This document shows positions 10,476-19,558 of a stretch of DNA of 64,000 bases, piece after piece. The DNA is from Anaerolineales bacterium. Its GTDB lineage: Bacteria > Chloroflexota > Anaerolineae > 4572-78 > J111. The stretch spans positions 34,822 to 98,821 of the forward strand of contig JACKAT010000018.1 in NCBI GenBank assembly GCA_020634935.1, in the 5' to 3' direction. The notes beneath the pieces were generated by a model. It did not search any database. It was not told where the DNA came from and worked only from the letters and a program-made list of their open reading frames with translations. Made by a program: the position numbers and the translations under genes. Each line of letters begins with the position of its first letter. The first letter of the stretch is position 1.

Positions 10476-10730
10476 GCAGCCATTGTCGGTGTCGTCCCGG
10501 GGAGACTATCTGACCTCTGAAAATAAGAGCTGTAGGACAAACTTAAGTTTGTCCTACGGATATTTTCATTGTCGGTGCTGTACCGAGGTTCTGTCGCACT
10601 CCCTTGAAAATAACGACCTGGAGCGTCAAAGTTTACTTTGACCTGACCGTCAGTATGACAAAGCCAGCTTTGTCGCTCCTATATTTTCATTCCCGGTCTC
10701 GTCTCATCTGAGACTGTCAGACTCCTCTGA
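10476..10730. repeat. Palindromic repeat cluster
   Basis: Two ATTTTCATT...TGAAAAT units, GTAGGACAAACTTAAGTTTG with its inverse, GTCAAAGTTTACTTTGAC and GACAAAGCCAGCTTTGTC lie in sequence. One unit (near 10561) is almost identical over 50 bp to the unit near 417. Confidence 0.65.
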
Positions 10731-10758
10731 CATTATGAGCGCACGTCTATAATTGACC

Positions 10759-11376
10759 TTACAAGGCGGCGCCGGCTAACGGCTCTCTCAGCATGATCCA
10801 ATACTCAGCCCCTATCACCGGCTCAATAAAAGAACCAACCTCCTGATAGCCTAGCCGGTTATAAAAATTCCTATTTCTAGGGGTAAAGGTCTCGGCATAA
10901 CTGGGGATACGCATTTTATCGGCTTTATCTAAGATGGGCTTAACCAGGGCGCGGCCAAGACCTTGACCTTGAAACTGGGGCGCAATGCCGACAATCGAGA
11001 GATACCAACTGCCAGTAGGGACGATATCTTTGGCGCTTTGCGACATAAATTCGATGATGTCGCTATATTTTTTTAGCGTGGGTTCACCCAAATGCTGCCG
11101 TATAAAGGCTTTTTTCTCGCGAAGAATCTGTTTAGCCAAAAGGCCATTAATCGGTTTAGACCAAATCGATGCCCCAAAACTTTCTCCATCAGGTAGATAT
11201 AGTTCGCCATATTTTTGGCCCTCTGTCATCGAGTAATCAAAATAGGTCAGCATGGCTTCGCGACGCGCATCCGGCTCGCCGGCGATGCTGTTTTCCAGCT
11301 CGATGTAAAAGGGGTCTTGACGTAGTGAAAGGTATAACGCTTGGCTAATATTTCGGTAGGTAATTTGGTAGGTCAT
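10759..11376 (-). CDS. GNAT family N-acetyltransferase
   Basis: A 205-residue protein with the GNAT acetyl-CoA motif VGIAPQFQGQGLGRALV (Q-x-x-G-x-G/A type) around residue 130-146 and the C-terminal NFYNRLGYQEVG segment. GNAT enzymes move an acetyl group from acetyl-CoA to an amine; the substrate cannot be told from sequence. It ends the sugar cluster, 17 bp after the sugar kinase in the same direction, so it is probably cotranscribed with it. Confidence 0.85.
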   Translation of the reverse strand: MTYQITYRNISQALYLSLRQDPFYIELENSIAGEPDARREAMLTYFDYSMTEGQKYGELYLPDGESFGASIWSKPINGLLAKQILREKKAFIRQHLGEPTLKKYSDIIEFMSQSAKDIVPTGSWYLSIVGIAPQFQGQGLGRALVKPILDKADKMRIPSYAETFTPRNRNFYNRLGYQEVGSFIEPVIGAEYWIMLREPLAGAAL

Positions 11377-11393
11377 ATTTTTGTTGATATGGT

Positions 11394-12593
11394 TTATTTG
11401 GTCTCCATACCAGTTAACAGGGCCGGTAGGAAGCCGCCCACAAACGCATCGCCAAGTCCAACCGTGGTGGCATTTGACTGTTCAACCTGGGCGACCGGTA
11501 CACAATAGATTTTATTGCCCGGCAGCTTATTTAAGACTTCGGCAAATAGAGCACCCTCTGGGGTGGGCGGGAGACGTTCAATTGTTTGGTGATTTTCTAC
11601 GGTGAAATCATCGCCATACCGGAAGCGGGTCGTGGCCATCGTCACGCCCCCTTTGAGGGCATTTGAAAAACGTGTGGCATTGTCGCCGTAGGCCAGCGCC
11701 CAATACTGGGTATGAACCACAATGACCGGGACAGAAATGAGTTTTTGGAGATCGGCTAAGGCGTCTGTGATCTGAGATGCGTTGAGCAAATCCAGCTTTC
11801 TATCGACGTAGTCTTGCAGTTCATCTTCATTGAGGCTGACAATGGTAATATTTTGGGCCAACGTTCGATAAATCAATTGGCTAAAACTGGGATCAAAAAA
11901 TCCCGCGTCCTCACAATATACGACTATATCTGGGGGAAGTTTGGCCATCATTCTGGAAAGAGAGGCCAGCCGATCGGTCAGGAGGGCCTCGTTTTGCATG
12001 GCGTTAAAGCCGGAAATCAACAGTACCCTGGCTGCGGCGATCAGGTCGGCAAAATCCTCATTAAGCTTCATGGTGATATTGTCAGTATCATTATGGTAAA
12101 TAATTCGATTGGGATGGTCAGTACAGATATCGATATCCCCGGCTTGCACGCAGGTATCTTGGCCAAATTGCACAATTAAATGCGGATATAAGCTGTCTTG
12201 GGTATTGCTGTAAACATAAGGGCTATCCTGCGGAATGAGTCTGCGGACATGGTCATTGAGGGTGACCAAATGAAGCGCCGAAGTATAGCCGAGTTTCCGC
12301 ATGGCGATAGCTGCCCGCACCGACGTCCCCCCGAGCGTGATTTTCTTTTCAAAATTCTGCGAAAAATGCTCGATAATAGCCGACGAGGCGACCGATCGTT
12401 CACCGCCGATCCCGGCCTGCAAGAAGCTCAGGATCGAGATTACCAAATCACGCTCGGTGTTGATAACGGTGTTGATGTTTAACTCGTCTTGATGGATATC
12501 ATACTGGCTAGTCAGGTTGTCGATAACCTGAGAATCCCAAACAATCTCATAATCGACGTTGTTACCAAACCCCAAAGCAATGCTTTCTTTCAT
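11394..12593 (-). CDS. Sugar kinase related to ADP-dependent phosphofructokinase/glucokinase
   Basis: A 399-residue ribokinase-superfamily protein. Visible features are GGTSVRAAIAMRKLGY (substrate-side glycine motif), ISGFNAMQ, VSLNEDEL and the catalytic GLGDAFVGGFLPAL near the C-terminus, where the Asp would be the base. The length and the NEDEL segment fit the ADP-dependent PfkC/GlkA group better than ribokinase (about 300). It lies between a class II aldolase and an acetyltransferase, downstream of a sugar ABC transporter, so it likely phosphorylates the imported sugar or its phosphate. ADP versus ATP use and substrate are not determined. Confidence 0.65.
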   Translation of the reverse strand: MKESIALGFGNNVDYEIVWDSQVIDNLTSQYDIHQDELNINTVINTERDLVISILSFLQAGIGGERSVASSAIIEHFSQNFEKKITLGGTSVRAAIAMRKLGYTSALHLVTLNDHVRRLIPQDSPYVYSNTQDSLYPHLIVQFGQDTCVQAGDIDICTDHPNRIIYHNDTDNITMKLNEDFADLIAAARVLLISGFNAMQNEALLTDRLASLSRMMAKLPPDIVVYCEDAGFFDPSFSQLIYRTLAQNITIVSLNEDELQDYVDRKLDLLNASQITDALADLQKLISVPVIVVHTQYWALAYGDNATRFSNALKGGVTMATTRFRYGDDFTVENHQTIERLPPTPEGALFAEVLNKLPGNKIYCVPVAQVEQSNATTVGLGDAFVGGFLPALLTGMETK

Positions 12594-12714
12594 AACTCTT
12601 TTTCACCCTCTTTCTGCCAAAGGCTAAGCCTGCGATAACGCTAACGGTCTATCAGGAAAACCGTTTGCTTTATCGCAAGCTCCCATTGAACTATGCTTTT
12701 GGCTGATGAGCGTA

Positions 12715-13575
12715 CTAATACAGGGCTGCTTTATCTGCGGCAGCAAAAAGGTCTATTTTATAGCGAGCCACTTCTTTCATCGCTGCAATGCAAGGCGGAT
12801 AAATGGAGTTCGGCTCTCGCAGGGTCGGATTTGATAGCACTTCACGGCACTTCTGATAGAAAGCATCCTTGATATCACTGGAAATATTGATTTTGTTGAT
12901 GCCCAGTCTAACCGCCATTGCAATTTCTTCGTCAGGATTAGCCGAACCGCCATGCAGTACCAGCGGAATATCGACTCGGGAGGTGATCTCCTTCAGCAAG
13001 TCCAGTTTCAATTCGGGCTTCTTATCTTTAGGATAAATACCGTGAGCCGTCCCAATCGCCACCGCCAATGTATCGACGCCGGTGCCCTCGACAAAGGTTT
13101 CAACATCATCCGGATTGACATAGATAATTTCTTCGGTGCCGGCTTCCGCTTCAGGGCCGGTGGTGCCGATGGTGCCTAGCTCACCTTCCACCGACACATT
13201 GACCGAATGGGCCAGATCCACGACCTGTTTGCTAATGGCGATATTTTGCTCAAGCGGCAACAGAGACGCGTCGATCATCACCGAGGTGAACCCGCACTGG
13301 ATGGCTTCCATAATCTGCCCCATCGTCGAGCCGTGATCCAAATGGATACAGACCGGAATCGACGTCTTATTTGCCTCTTCGATGGCCGACTTTATAAAGG
13401 AAGGTCGAACAAAGGACAACTCATCGGGATGAATGGCCAGAATGACAGGGGAGTTTTTTTCTTGTGAGGCTTCAATTACCCCGGTTAGTAACATATTACT
13501 GCTAATGTTAAAAGCCGGCACAGCGAAATGGTGGGTGTGGGCTACCGCCAACAGGTCTTTCATGTTCATTAACAT
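12715..13575 (-). CDS. Class II ketose-bisphosphate aldolase
   Basis: A 286-residue class II (zinc) aldolase of the fructose-/tagatose-bisphosphate type, full length. Motifs: HLDHG (zinc His and catalytic Asp), VEGELGTIG, GTAHGIY and VLHGGSAN, plus the NISSDIKDAF phosphate-binding end. It cleaves a ketose 1,6-bisphosphate into two triose phosphates. The annotated start gives MLMNMKDLL; Met5 is an alternative. With the adjacent kinase it would form a short catabolic route for the sugar brought in by the neighbouring ABC transporter. Confidence 0.9.
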   Translation of the reverse strand: MLMNMKDLLAVAHTHHFAVPAFNISSNMLLTGVIEASQEKNSPVILAIHPDELSFVRPSFIKSAIEEANKTSIPVCIHLDHGSTMGQIMEAIQCGFTSVMIDASLLPLEQNIAISKQVVDLAHSVNVSVEGELGTIGTTGPEAEAGTEEIIYVNPDDVETFVEGTGVDTLAVAIGTAHGIYPKDKKPELKLDLLKEITSRVDIPLVLHGGSANPDEEIAMAVRLGINKINISSDIKDAFYQKCREVLSNPTLREPNSIYPPCIAAMKEVARYKIDLFAAADKAALY

Positions 13576-13784
13576 AAAGGTGTATTCTCCATTTTAATAA
13601 TGATATTTATCTAGAGCGTTTAAGATATGAAAAACAGGTAACTTCCGCAACCTTGAAGTATGGAGATTAAGAGATTAAGTGATAAGGAGATTTTTAAGTC
13701 CAATCTCCCCATCGCTAATCTCCAATCTCCTACCCGATCGCGCAAGCTATTTTATGACTGTTTATTAACAAGTTCAAGGCAGGT

Positions 13785-14636
13785 TTACCCTTTAACGGAC
13801 CCTGCGGACATTCCGGCGATAAAGTACCGTTGGAAGACCAGGAAAAGGATCAAGACCGGTAACGAGCCAAGCACACTCATCGCCATCATTTGATTCCATT
13901 CATAGGAATGCTGCCCCATCAGCAATTGGATGCCGACGGGAACGGTTCGCATGTCGTTCGTTTTGGTCAAGGTGAGCGCGAACAAGAATTCGTTCCAGGC
14001 CAGCATGAAGGTGTACACACCGACGGACACAATACCCGGTAAAGAAATCGGTACGAGTACGCGCCATAGCGCAACAAAAGAGGTTCCGCCGTCGATCAAG
14101 ACGGCTTCGTCAAGGTCTCGGGGTAGCGTATTGAAATATCCGGTCATCATAATAATGGCGTAGGGCAGGGTAAAGACCATATAGGTCAGAATCAAGGCCC
14201 AATAGGTATTGTATAGCTTGAGCGCCACGATGAGACCGAAGTAAGGAATCATCAATGTGATGGGCGGCACGGCCTGCACGCCGATAATGATCACATTCAA
14301 ATGACTCTTAAATTTGAACTTATACCGGCTAAAACTATAACCCCCCAGAATTCCCACAATTAAGGTGAAAATGGTAACCAGGATCGAGACCAAATAGCTG
14401 TTGAAAAAGAAACGCAACTGTTCCGGATTGGTCAGAACGGCGCGGTAGGCGTCGAAAGAAAACGATTCTGAAATCAGACGGGGCGGATACGCAAAAATCT
14501 CGGTGTTGGACTTAAGCGAGGATGACAGCATCCAGAGCACGGGGAATCCGGCAAAGAGAGCACCTATCAGAAGCGCTACAATCACCAATGCCTTCATCAT
14601 TACGTTTTGGGTCGATTTCGTCATCAAGTTATTCAT
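13785..14636 (-). CDS. Carbohydrate ABC transporter permease (MalG type)
   Basis: About 283 residues with six hydrophobic segments and the binding-protein-dependent EAA loop (DLDEAVLIDGGTSFVALWRV). I place the start at Met encoded at 14636 (MNNLMTKSTQ), which overlaps the end of the upstream permease by 8 bp; the longer reading begins inside that gene. It pairs with the next permease to form the membrane channel of a CUT1-type sugar importer. No sugar-type ATPase is encoded nearby, so a shared ATPase elsewhere is likely. Confidence 0.92.
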   Translation of the reverse strand: MNNLMTKSTQNVMMKALVIVALLIGALFAGFPVLWMLSSSLKSNTEIFAYPPRLISESFSFDAYRAVLTNPEQLRFFFNSYLVSILVTIFTLIVGILGGYSFSRYKFKFKSHLNVIIIGVQAVPPITLMIPYFGLIVALKLYNTYWALILTYMVFTLPYAIIMMTGYFNTLPRDLDEAVLIDGGTSFVALWRVLVPISLPGIVSVGVYTFMLAWNEFLFALTLTKTNDMRTVPVGIQLLMGQHSYEWNQMMAMSVLGSLPVLILFLVFQRYFIAGMSAGSVKG

Positions 14637-15555
14637 CGGTCGCCCTCTGATTTCGCACATAGAATAGGGCCACAATGATCGACAAGGCCAAAATAATGAA
14701 GGCATTGGCCGATGCCATAGAAAACTTATAGGAACTGAACGCTAATTTGTACGTAAACGTGCTTAGTACCTCCGTGGCCCGGATCGGGCCACCGCCCGTG
14801 GTCATCCAGATCAAGGTAAATTGATGCATCGTCCAGATGAAATCGAGCATGGCCAGACTGATGATAATCGGCTTCAACTGAGGCAGCGTGATATACTGAA
14901 AAAGTTGACGGCGATTGGCCCCGTCAATCGTGCCCGCGTCATACAGATCCTTAGGAATTCCCTGGAGACCGGCCAGAAGGCTGACCATATAGAAGGGGTA
15001 TCCTGACCAAATATTGATAAAAGTAACCGCAGGCAACGCCAACTGCCGGGAACTGAGCCATTCAATTTGTTCACTGGCGAGCCCCACCGAAATTAGCATA
15101 AAGTTGATGATCCCGTTTGGATTCAGCATCAGCCGCCATAGAATGGCGATAATCGAGGCGGTGAATACCCACGGTAAGATATAGACCACCCGGAAAAGCG
15201 CCCTCATACCCGGACTGATCAGCTCGGTATTCAAAAGCATAGCAAATGATAAGCCCAGAATAAGGTGAGCAATAACGCTGATGATTGTCAGATAGAGCGT
15301 ATGGCCCAGGGCTTGATGAAAAACGCTATCCGTGATAAGGTCGACATAATTGCTGATGCCCACGAAGGCGGGCGTATCTCTGGTGATGATGACATTGTCC
15401 ATCAGGGAATAATAGAAGACAATGGCTATAGGAATCAGCGACAACACGGTCAGCAACAGGATTGTCGGTGACAAATAGGCAAAGGGAACAAGCTGTTTGC
15501 CCGTTTTATGCCAATTACGAGTTTTTGCCTCTGTCGAGATAGTAATATTCGCCAT
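14629..15555 (-). CDS. Carbohydrate ABC transporter permease (MalF/UgpA type)
   Basis: A 308-residue membrane protein with six predicted helices and the EAA loop KDLYDAGTIDGANRRQLFQY. It is the partner of the MalG-type permease that overlaps its 3-prime end. It follows the binding-protein gene by 94 bp, a gap filled by a perfect 38-nt palindrome. Confidence 0.93.
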   Translation of the reverse strand: MANITISTEAKTRNWHKTGKQLVPFAYLSPTILLLTVLSLIPIAIVFYYSLMDNVIITRDTPAFVGISNYVDLITDSVFHQALGHTLYLTIISVIAHLILGLSFAMLLNTELISPGMRALFRVVYILPWVFTASIIAILWRLMLNPNGIINFMLISVGLASEQIEWLSSRQLALPAVTFINIWSGYPFYMVSLLAGLQGIPKDLYDAGTIDGANRRQLFQYITLPQLKPIIISLAMLDFIWTMHQFTLIWMTTGGGPIRATEVLSTFTYKLAFSSYKFSMASANAFIILALSIIVALFYVRNQRATDE

Positions 15556-15579
15556 TAAATGGAGCCTCTTTCTTTTCTA

Positions 15580-15617
15580 ATGGAGGCTGCAAGACGCTAG
15601 CGTCTTGCAGCCTCCAT
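15580..15617. other. Perfect 38-nt palindrome between binding-protein and permease genes
   Basis: ATGGAGGCTGCAAGACGCT is followed directly by its exact reverse complement. No T-run follows on the coding strand. A stable hairpin just after a binding-protein gene commonly protects the upstream mRNA, raising binding protein over permease. An equivalent 36-nt palindrome sits after urtA (22465-22500). Confidence 0.7.
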
Positions 15618-15649
15618 GCCGTGACATGGAGTATTAAACTACGGTAATC

Positions 15650-17068
15650 CTATTGGAAACTCTCCATCCAGGCTGCCTGGGCATTAGCAAGGGCCTCATC
15701 CAGGGTCTGACCATCATCCAGGTAGAGTTGGAACTGCTCGTCGTACTGGCGCATCAGTTCTTCGGCCACCGGCAGACCCACGAACTCGTTGGCCAGATAA
15801 CCATTCTGGAAGACATCGAAGGCGGCGGCAAACGACTCGTCCGTTTCAACGTAGTCAGGGGTGGCGTTGACGTTGCCGGGGAAGGCATGGGCCAGCGATG
15901 ATAGCTTCGAGTTGGTCTCTTGGCTCATCAGGAACTCGATCAACTTCCAGGCTTCGGCTTGGTGTTCGCTGTTTTCAGCCACGCCGATGCCCCACGAGGC
16001 ATACGGTAGCCCCCGCGGTCCGGTGTAACCCTCGACGGCCGGCAGGGCGGTGATGGCAAAGTTCAAGTCCGGATTTCGTTCCCGGATCAAGTTGATGTGA
16101 GCCAGCGAGTCGACCATCATGCCGACCCGGCCGTTAACGAACTCTTCCACCTTGTCCGGCTCCGCCATCGCGAAGGCGCCGGGAGCGATGACGCCGGCAT
16201 CATACATGCCTTTGATGAACTCCATGGCGCTGCTCACATCCTCATTGCCGACCAGGTTGGGCTGACCATCGGCCAGCATACTGCCACCCGAGGCCCAGAC
16301 CCAGGACATCACATCATTCTGAATGCCGTTGGGTTGTTCCACCGACAAGGGCAGCACCCAGCCATAGACGTTGTTTTCGGCGTCGGTCAACTGCTCGGCG
16401 GCAGCGGCAAACTCAGCTCGAGTAGAGGGAGGACTGGCTATGCCAGCCTGTTCTAGTAGGTCTAGATTGACAAATACAGGGTAAACGAAATTGGCAACGG
16501 GAATCATGTAAGTTGAACCGTCCAATTGAATCTGGGCGGCCAGTTCGCTGTCATCATAACCGGCGTCGCTCATCAAATTGGACAGATTGGCCAGTGCCCC
16601 CTGTTTCACAAAGTCATTGACCCAGGCTCCGTCCAGACCAACCACATCGGCCATCGTGCCGGTGGCTGCTCCGGCCACGGTCTGCTGTCGGGTCGCCGCA
16701 TAGGGAGCGCTGAGTAACTCGACCGTAATGCCGGGGTTTTGAGCTTCAAACTCATCCATCATATCTCTTAATGAGCCTTCGGGCAGTTCCACCCCCCACC
16801 ACTGGGCGAATTCTAGTGTAACCGGTTCACCCATAGGTTCAGCGGCCTCTTCGGTCGCGGGTTCTTCAGCGGCGGGTTCAGCCGCAGGTTCTTCGGCAGG
16901 CTCTTCAGCCGCAGGTTCGGCGGCCTCTTCGGTAGCGGGTTCTTCGGCAGCCTCTTTGACTGCGGGTTCGGCAGCAGGTGGTTCCGGCGTAGCTGGTGCG
17001 CCACAACCGGTTGCTATGAAAGCTAACATCACTATTGCCAAGAATAAACTGATAACCCCTTTGTTCAT
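15650..17068 (-). CDS. ABC transporter sugar-binding lipoprotein (family 1)
   Basis: About 472 residues. I start at the second Met (MNKGVISLFL), which gives a clean lipoprotein signal ending in the lipobox FIATGCGA. A Glu/Ala/Pro-rich linker of about 60 residues then tethers a family 1 solute-binding domain (LEFAQWWGVELPEG onward). It would catch a carbohydrate outside the membrane and pass it to the two permeases. The linker is built from near-tandem EEPA/EPAA units. The ligand is unknown. Confidence 0.9.
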   Translation of the reverse strand: MNKGVISLFLAIVMLAFIATGCGAPATPEPPAAEPAVKEAAEEPATEEAAEPAAEEPAEEPAAEPAAEEPATEEAAEPMGEPVTLEFAQWWGVELPEGSLRDMMDEFEAQNPGITVELLSAPYAATRQQTVAGAATGTMADVVGLDGAWVNDFVKQGALANLSNLMSDAGYDDSELAAQIQLDGSTYMIPVANFVYPVFVNLDLLEQAGIASPPSTRAEFAAAAEQLTDAENNVYGWVLPLSVEQPNGIQNDVMSWVWASGGSMLADGQPNLVGNEDVSSAMEFIKGMYDAGVIAPGAFAMAEPDKVEEFVNGRVGMMVDSLAHINLIRERNPDLNFAITALPAVEGYTGPRGLPYASWGIGVAENSEHQAEAWKLIEFLMSQETNSKLSSLAHAFPGNVNATPDYVETDESFAAAFDVFQNGYLANEFVGLPVAEELMRQYDEQFQLYLDDGQTLDEALANAQAAWMESFQ

Positions 17069-17244
17069 GTGTCTATTCTCCTTTGTAAGCACATCTTGAA
17101 TATGTTGATTTTGAATGGAATTGGTAAAACGAGTCTATGCCTGCACCATCGTGCATGGCAACTTTCCCTTTCTTTGGACCTACGATACATATGCTTTATC
17201 CGCCAGTGTTCATCTCCTCCTTTTCTTTTATTAACTTTCTGAAC

Positions 17245-18108
17245 TTAGTACTTGCGATGCCCGGTGGCCCTATCCGTTTTGGAGACAGCCTGCACCGAAG
17301 CATCGGAACGCTCGACGCAGATACCCACATAGAGGGCTTCGGTCAGCGCCAACGTGGCCAAATTAGAGGCCATTCGTTCCTCGCGAAAATGACTGACCCG
17401 CGTGGAGGTGAATAAACAATAATCGCCGTAGCGGGTTAGGGGTGAGTCAGAGTGATTGACAATGCAGACCGTACGCGCGCCGCGTTCTTTGGCCAACTCC
17501 AAGGCATAGACCGTGTCTTTTGAACTGCCTGTGTGCGAGATACCTATCGCGACATCTTCAGGGGAGGTCAGGCTGGCGTACATTTCCTGCATAGTCGGGT
17601 CAACGGAAAAGCGGCTCCGCAGGCCGACCTTCGTCAGGCGGAAATTAAGATCCATCGCCATGGGGATGGAGTTACCGGAGGCAAACAGTTCAATTTGGCG
17701 GGCATCGCACAATGCCCGGATGGCTGCTTCAAGCACCGGCATGTCCAGGATACGGATGGTATCCTCCAGCGAACGCAAGCCGGCCGTCATCGCTTTCTGC
17801 ACCGCGGTGGCCGGCCCGTCGTCCGGCAGCAGATCCTCATGGACGATCGACATCGGCGAGACAATATCTTCGGCCAAACGAATCTTAAGCGCGTGAAAGC
17901 CGGAATACCCCAAAGCCTGGGCAAAACGGACAATGCTGGCCTCGCTCACGCCCACCCGCGAACCTAACTCAGTAATCGTTAGGTCGATTGTCTCTTGCGG
18001 CGCGTTGAGTATGTACTCGCCCACCTTTTGAGCTGAACCTTTTAGCTGGGGCAGCGCGTCTGAAATCACTGCCAGTGAACCACGATCATTGTTAGTTCTG
18101 TTTTTCAT
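17245..18108 (-). CDS. RpiR family transcription regulator
   Basis: A 287-residue protein with an N-terminal RpiR helix-turn-helix (LTITELGSRVGVSEASIVRF) and a C-terminal SIS sugar-phosphate domain, the usual two-part layout. It lies upstream of the binding protein, permease, aldolase and kinase genes in the same direction and probably senses a phosphosugar from that pathway. Two TGAAAATwATTkTCA-like palindromes stand just before its start. Confidence 0.92.
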   Translation of the reverse strand: MKNRTNNDRGSLAVISDALPQLKGSAQKVGEYILNAPQETIDLTITELGSRVGVSEASIVRFAQALGYSGFHALKIRLAEDIVSPMSIVHEDLLPDDGPATAVQKAMTAGLRSLEDTIRILDMPVLEAAIRALCDARQIELFASGNSIPMAMDLNFRLTKVGLRSRFSVDPTMQEMYASLTSPEDVAIGISHTGSSKDTVYALELAKERGARTVCIVNHSDSPLTRYGDYCLFTSTRVSHFREERMASNLATLALTEALYVGICVERSDASVQAVSKTDRATGHRKY

Positions 18109-18135
18109 TTTTCAAGAATGTGAGAAATTAAGTGA

Positions 18136-18180
18136 TGAAAATTATTTTCATAATTATATCAAATATGAAAATAATTGTCA
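18136..18180. promoter_or_regulatory. Putative RpiR operator, two sites
   Basis: TGAAAATTATTTTCA (18136-18150) is a 15-bp perfect palindrome and TGAAAATAATTGTCA (18166-18180) is a near copy. Their centres are 30 bp apart, about three helical turns. They lie 28-72 bp before the rpiR-type start codon in very AT-rich DNA. Autoregulation is inferred. Confidence 0.5.
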
Positions 18181-18214
18181 ATACATGTTTTTCTCCGCCA
18201 ACCGGTCCCAGGAA

Positions 18215-18254
18215 TAAAAAAAGCGGGCTGACAAATAGAGTGTCAACCCGCAAA
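18215..18254 (-). terminator. Intrinsic terminator after the small membrane protein gene
   Basis: On the minus strand GCGGGTTGACA pairs with TGTCAGCCCGC and is followed by seven T. It ends the transcript of the 18319-18654 gene and probably the upstream urt genes, and insulates the rpiR promoter. Confidence 0.8.
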
Positions 18255-18318
18255 ATAACTACCAAACCTATTTTTAATAAAAACCTGAGCCGTTAACTAC
18301 CTGCTCCTCAGTCCTCAA

Positions 18319-18654
18319 CTAGAAGAACAGCAACAACACGACGCACATCCCTCCAAAAGCTAGCGCCGATCCCAACGCCCCACCAATGAGGCCTCGCCAC
18401 CGGCCTGTCCGGTTAAGACGATGGCCAACTATACCCCCTATTAAGCCCCCTACCAGACCGGGAATTAGCCATAATGGCCCCAGATAAGTCAGCTCAAACC
18501 CAAAAAGGACGATATAAATGGCGATATTTACAACGACCCCAACTACAACGCCTGTACAGCCTGCTTCTGACATACCATACCCGCATCCAAATATCACTTC
18601 CGGCTGACCCTCAACCGTCAGAACGAATTTAAGATGTGGCACGCCAAAAGCCAT
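18319..18654 (-). CDS. Small glycine-rich membrane protein
   Basis: A 111-residue hydrophobic protein with about three membrane segments: GVVVGVVVNIAIYIVLFGF, PLWLIPGLVGGLIGGIVGH and a C-terminal GGALGSALAFGGMCVVLLLF. Glycine-zipper spacing is evident. I do not recognise a family. It follows urtE by 34 bp and precedes a terminator, so it is likely the last gene of that transcript. Confidence 0.55.
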   Translation of the reverse strand: MAFGVPHLKFVLTVEGQPEVIFGCGYGMSEAGCTGVVVGVVVNIAIYIVLFGFELTYLGPLWLIPGLVGGLIGGIVGHRLNRTGRWRGLIGGALGSALAFGGMCVVLLLFF

Positions 18655-18688
18655 AACCCCATATCGCTAAAGCCGCCCCTGCCCGTCC

Positions 18689-19390
18689 CTAAACCGCTAA
18701 ATAAGTTCGAGCGATGTCATCATTAAATTCGTCGATTGGCCCTTCTTTAACAATGGCCCCCGTCTCCATAATATAAAAATAATCGGCGATTTGCAAGGCG
18801 AAATCCAAAAATTGCTCAACCACCAAAATGGCGATCTGGCCTTCCTCTTGCAGTTTGAGAATGACCTCGGCGATTTCCAACATAATCGACGGCTGAATCC
18901 CCTCGGTCGGCTCGTCGAGCAGCAGCAGCTTGGGGCGGCGAACCAGGGCGCGGGCGATGGCCAACTGCTGCTGCTGCCCGCCGCTCAAGGTGCCGGCCAC
19001 CCGCTGGCGCATCTGCTTGAGCACCGGGAACAAGGTGTACATGGCCTCAATCGACTCGGGGACAACTTTTTGGCCCGGCGCCGGCTCAAAGCCCATCAAT
19101 AAATTTTCATAGACGGTCAAATACGGAAAAATACCGCGCCCCTGCGGCACATAGCCGATCCCGGCCCGCGCTCGCTGGCTGGTGGCCGCCTGGTTCAATT
19201 CCTCCCCATCCAGGTTAATCGAGCCGTGTCTGGCCTTGACCACGCCCATGACCGACTTCATAAAGGTGGTTTTGCCCACGCCGTTGCGACCCAGCAGGCA
19301 GACCACTTCATCTTCGGCTACTTCCAACGATATGTCGTGGAGAATCAGGCTGTCGCCATAGTAGGTTTGAAGTTGGTTAACTTGCAGCAT
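18689..19390 (-). CDS. urtE: Urea ABC transporter ATP-binding protein UrtE
   Basis: A 233-residue ABC ATPase of the branched-chain amino acid/urea (LivF-like) group. It shows Walker A GRNGVGKTT, signature LSGGQQQQLAIARAL, Walker B LLLLDEPTEGIQPSI. I start at Met 19390 (MLQVNQLQTYYGDS); the longer reading adds a repeat-derived leader. It is the last urt gene and acts with UrtD as the ATPase pair of the urea importer. A diverged GTCATTTCG element separates it from urtD. Confidence 0.93.
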   Translation of the reverse strand: MLQVNQLQTYYGDSLILHDISLEVAEDEVVCLLGRNGVGKTTFMKSVMGVVKARHGSINLDGEELNQAATSQRARAGIGYVPQGRGIFPYLTVYENLLMGFEPAPGQKVVPESIEAMYTLFPVLKQMRQRVAGTLSGGQQQQLAIARALVRRPKLLLLDEPTEGIQPSIMLEIAEVILKLQEEGQIAILVVEQFLDFALQIADYFYIMETGAIVKEGPIDEFNDDIARTYLAV

Positions 19391-19443
19391 TGTGCATCCT
19401 TTGTCTGTTGTAGCTGATCTGGCGGTCAGCCTGCAGCTTTCAG

Positions 19444-19522
19444 CAATGTCATTGCGAGCGAAGCGAAGCAATCCCCACTTCCGAATACGGAGACAGCTTC
19501 GTCGTTCCTCCTGGCTATGACA
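19444..19522. repeat. Diverged GTCATTTCG-type element
   Basis: ATGTCATTGCGAGCGAAG at the left and a degenerate CTATGACAC at the right. It is related to the elements at 5171-5270 and 22523-22646 but has lost much of its right arm. It lies between urtD and urtE. Confidence 0.5.
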
Positions 19523-19558
19523 CATACAAAATAGCTGACCGCTGATAGCTGACCGCTT

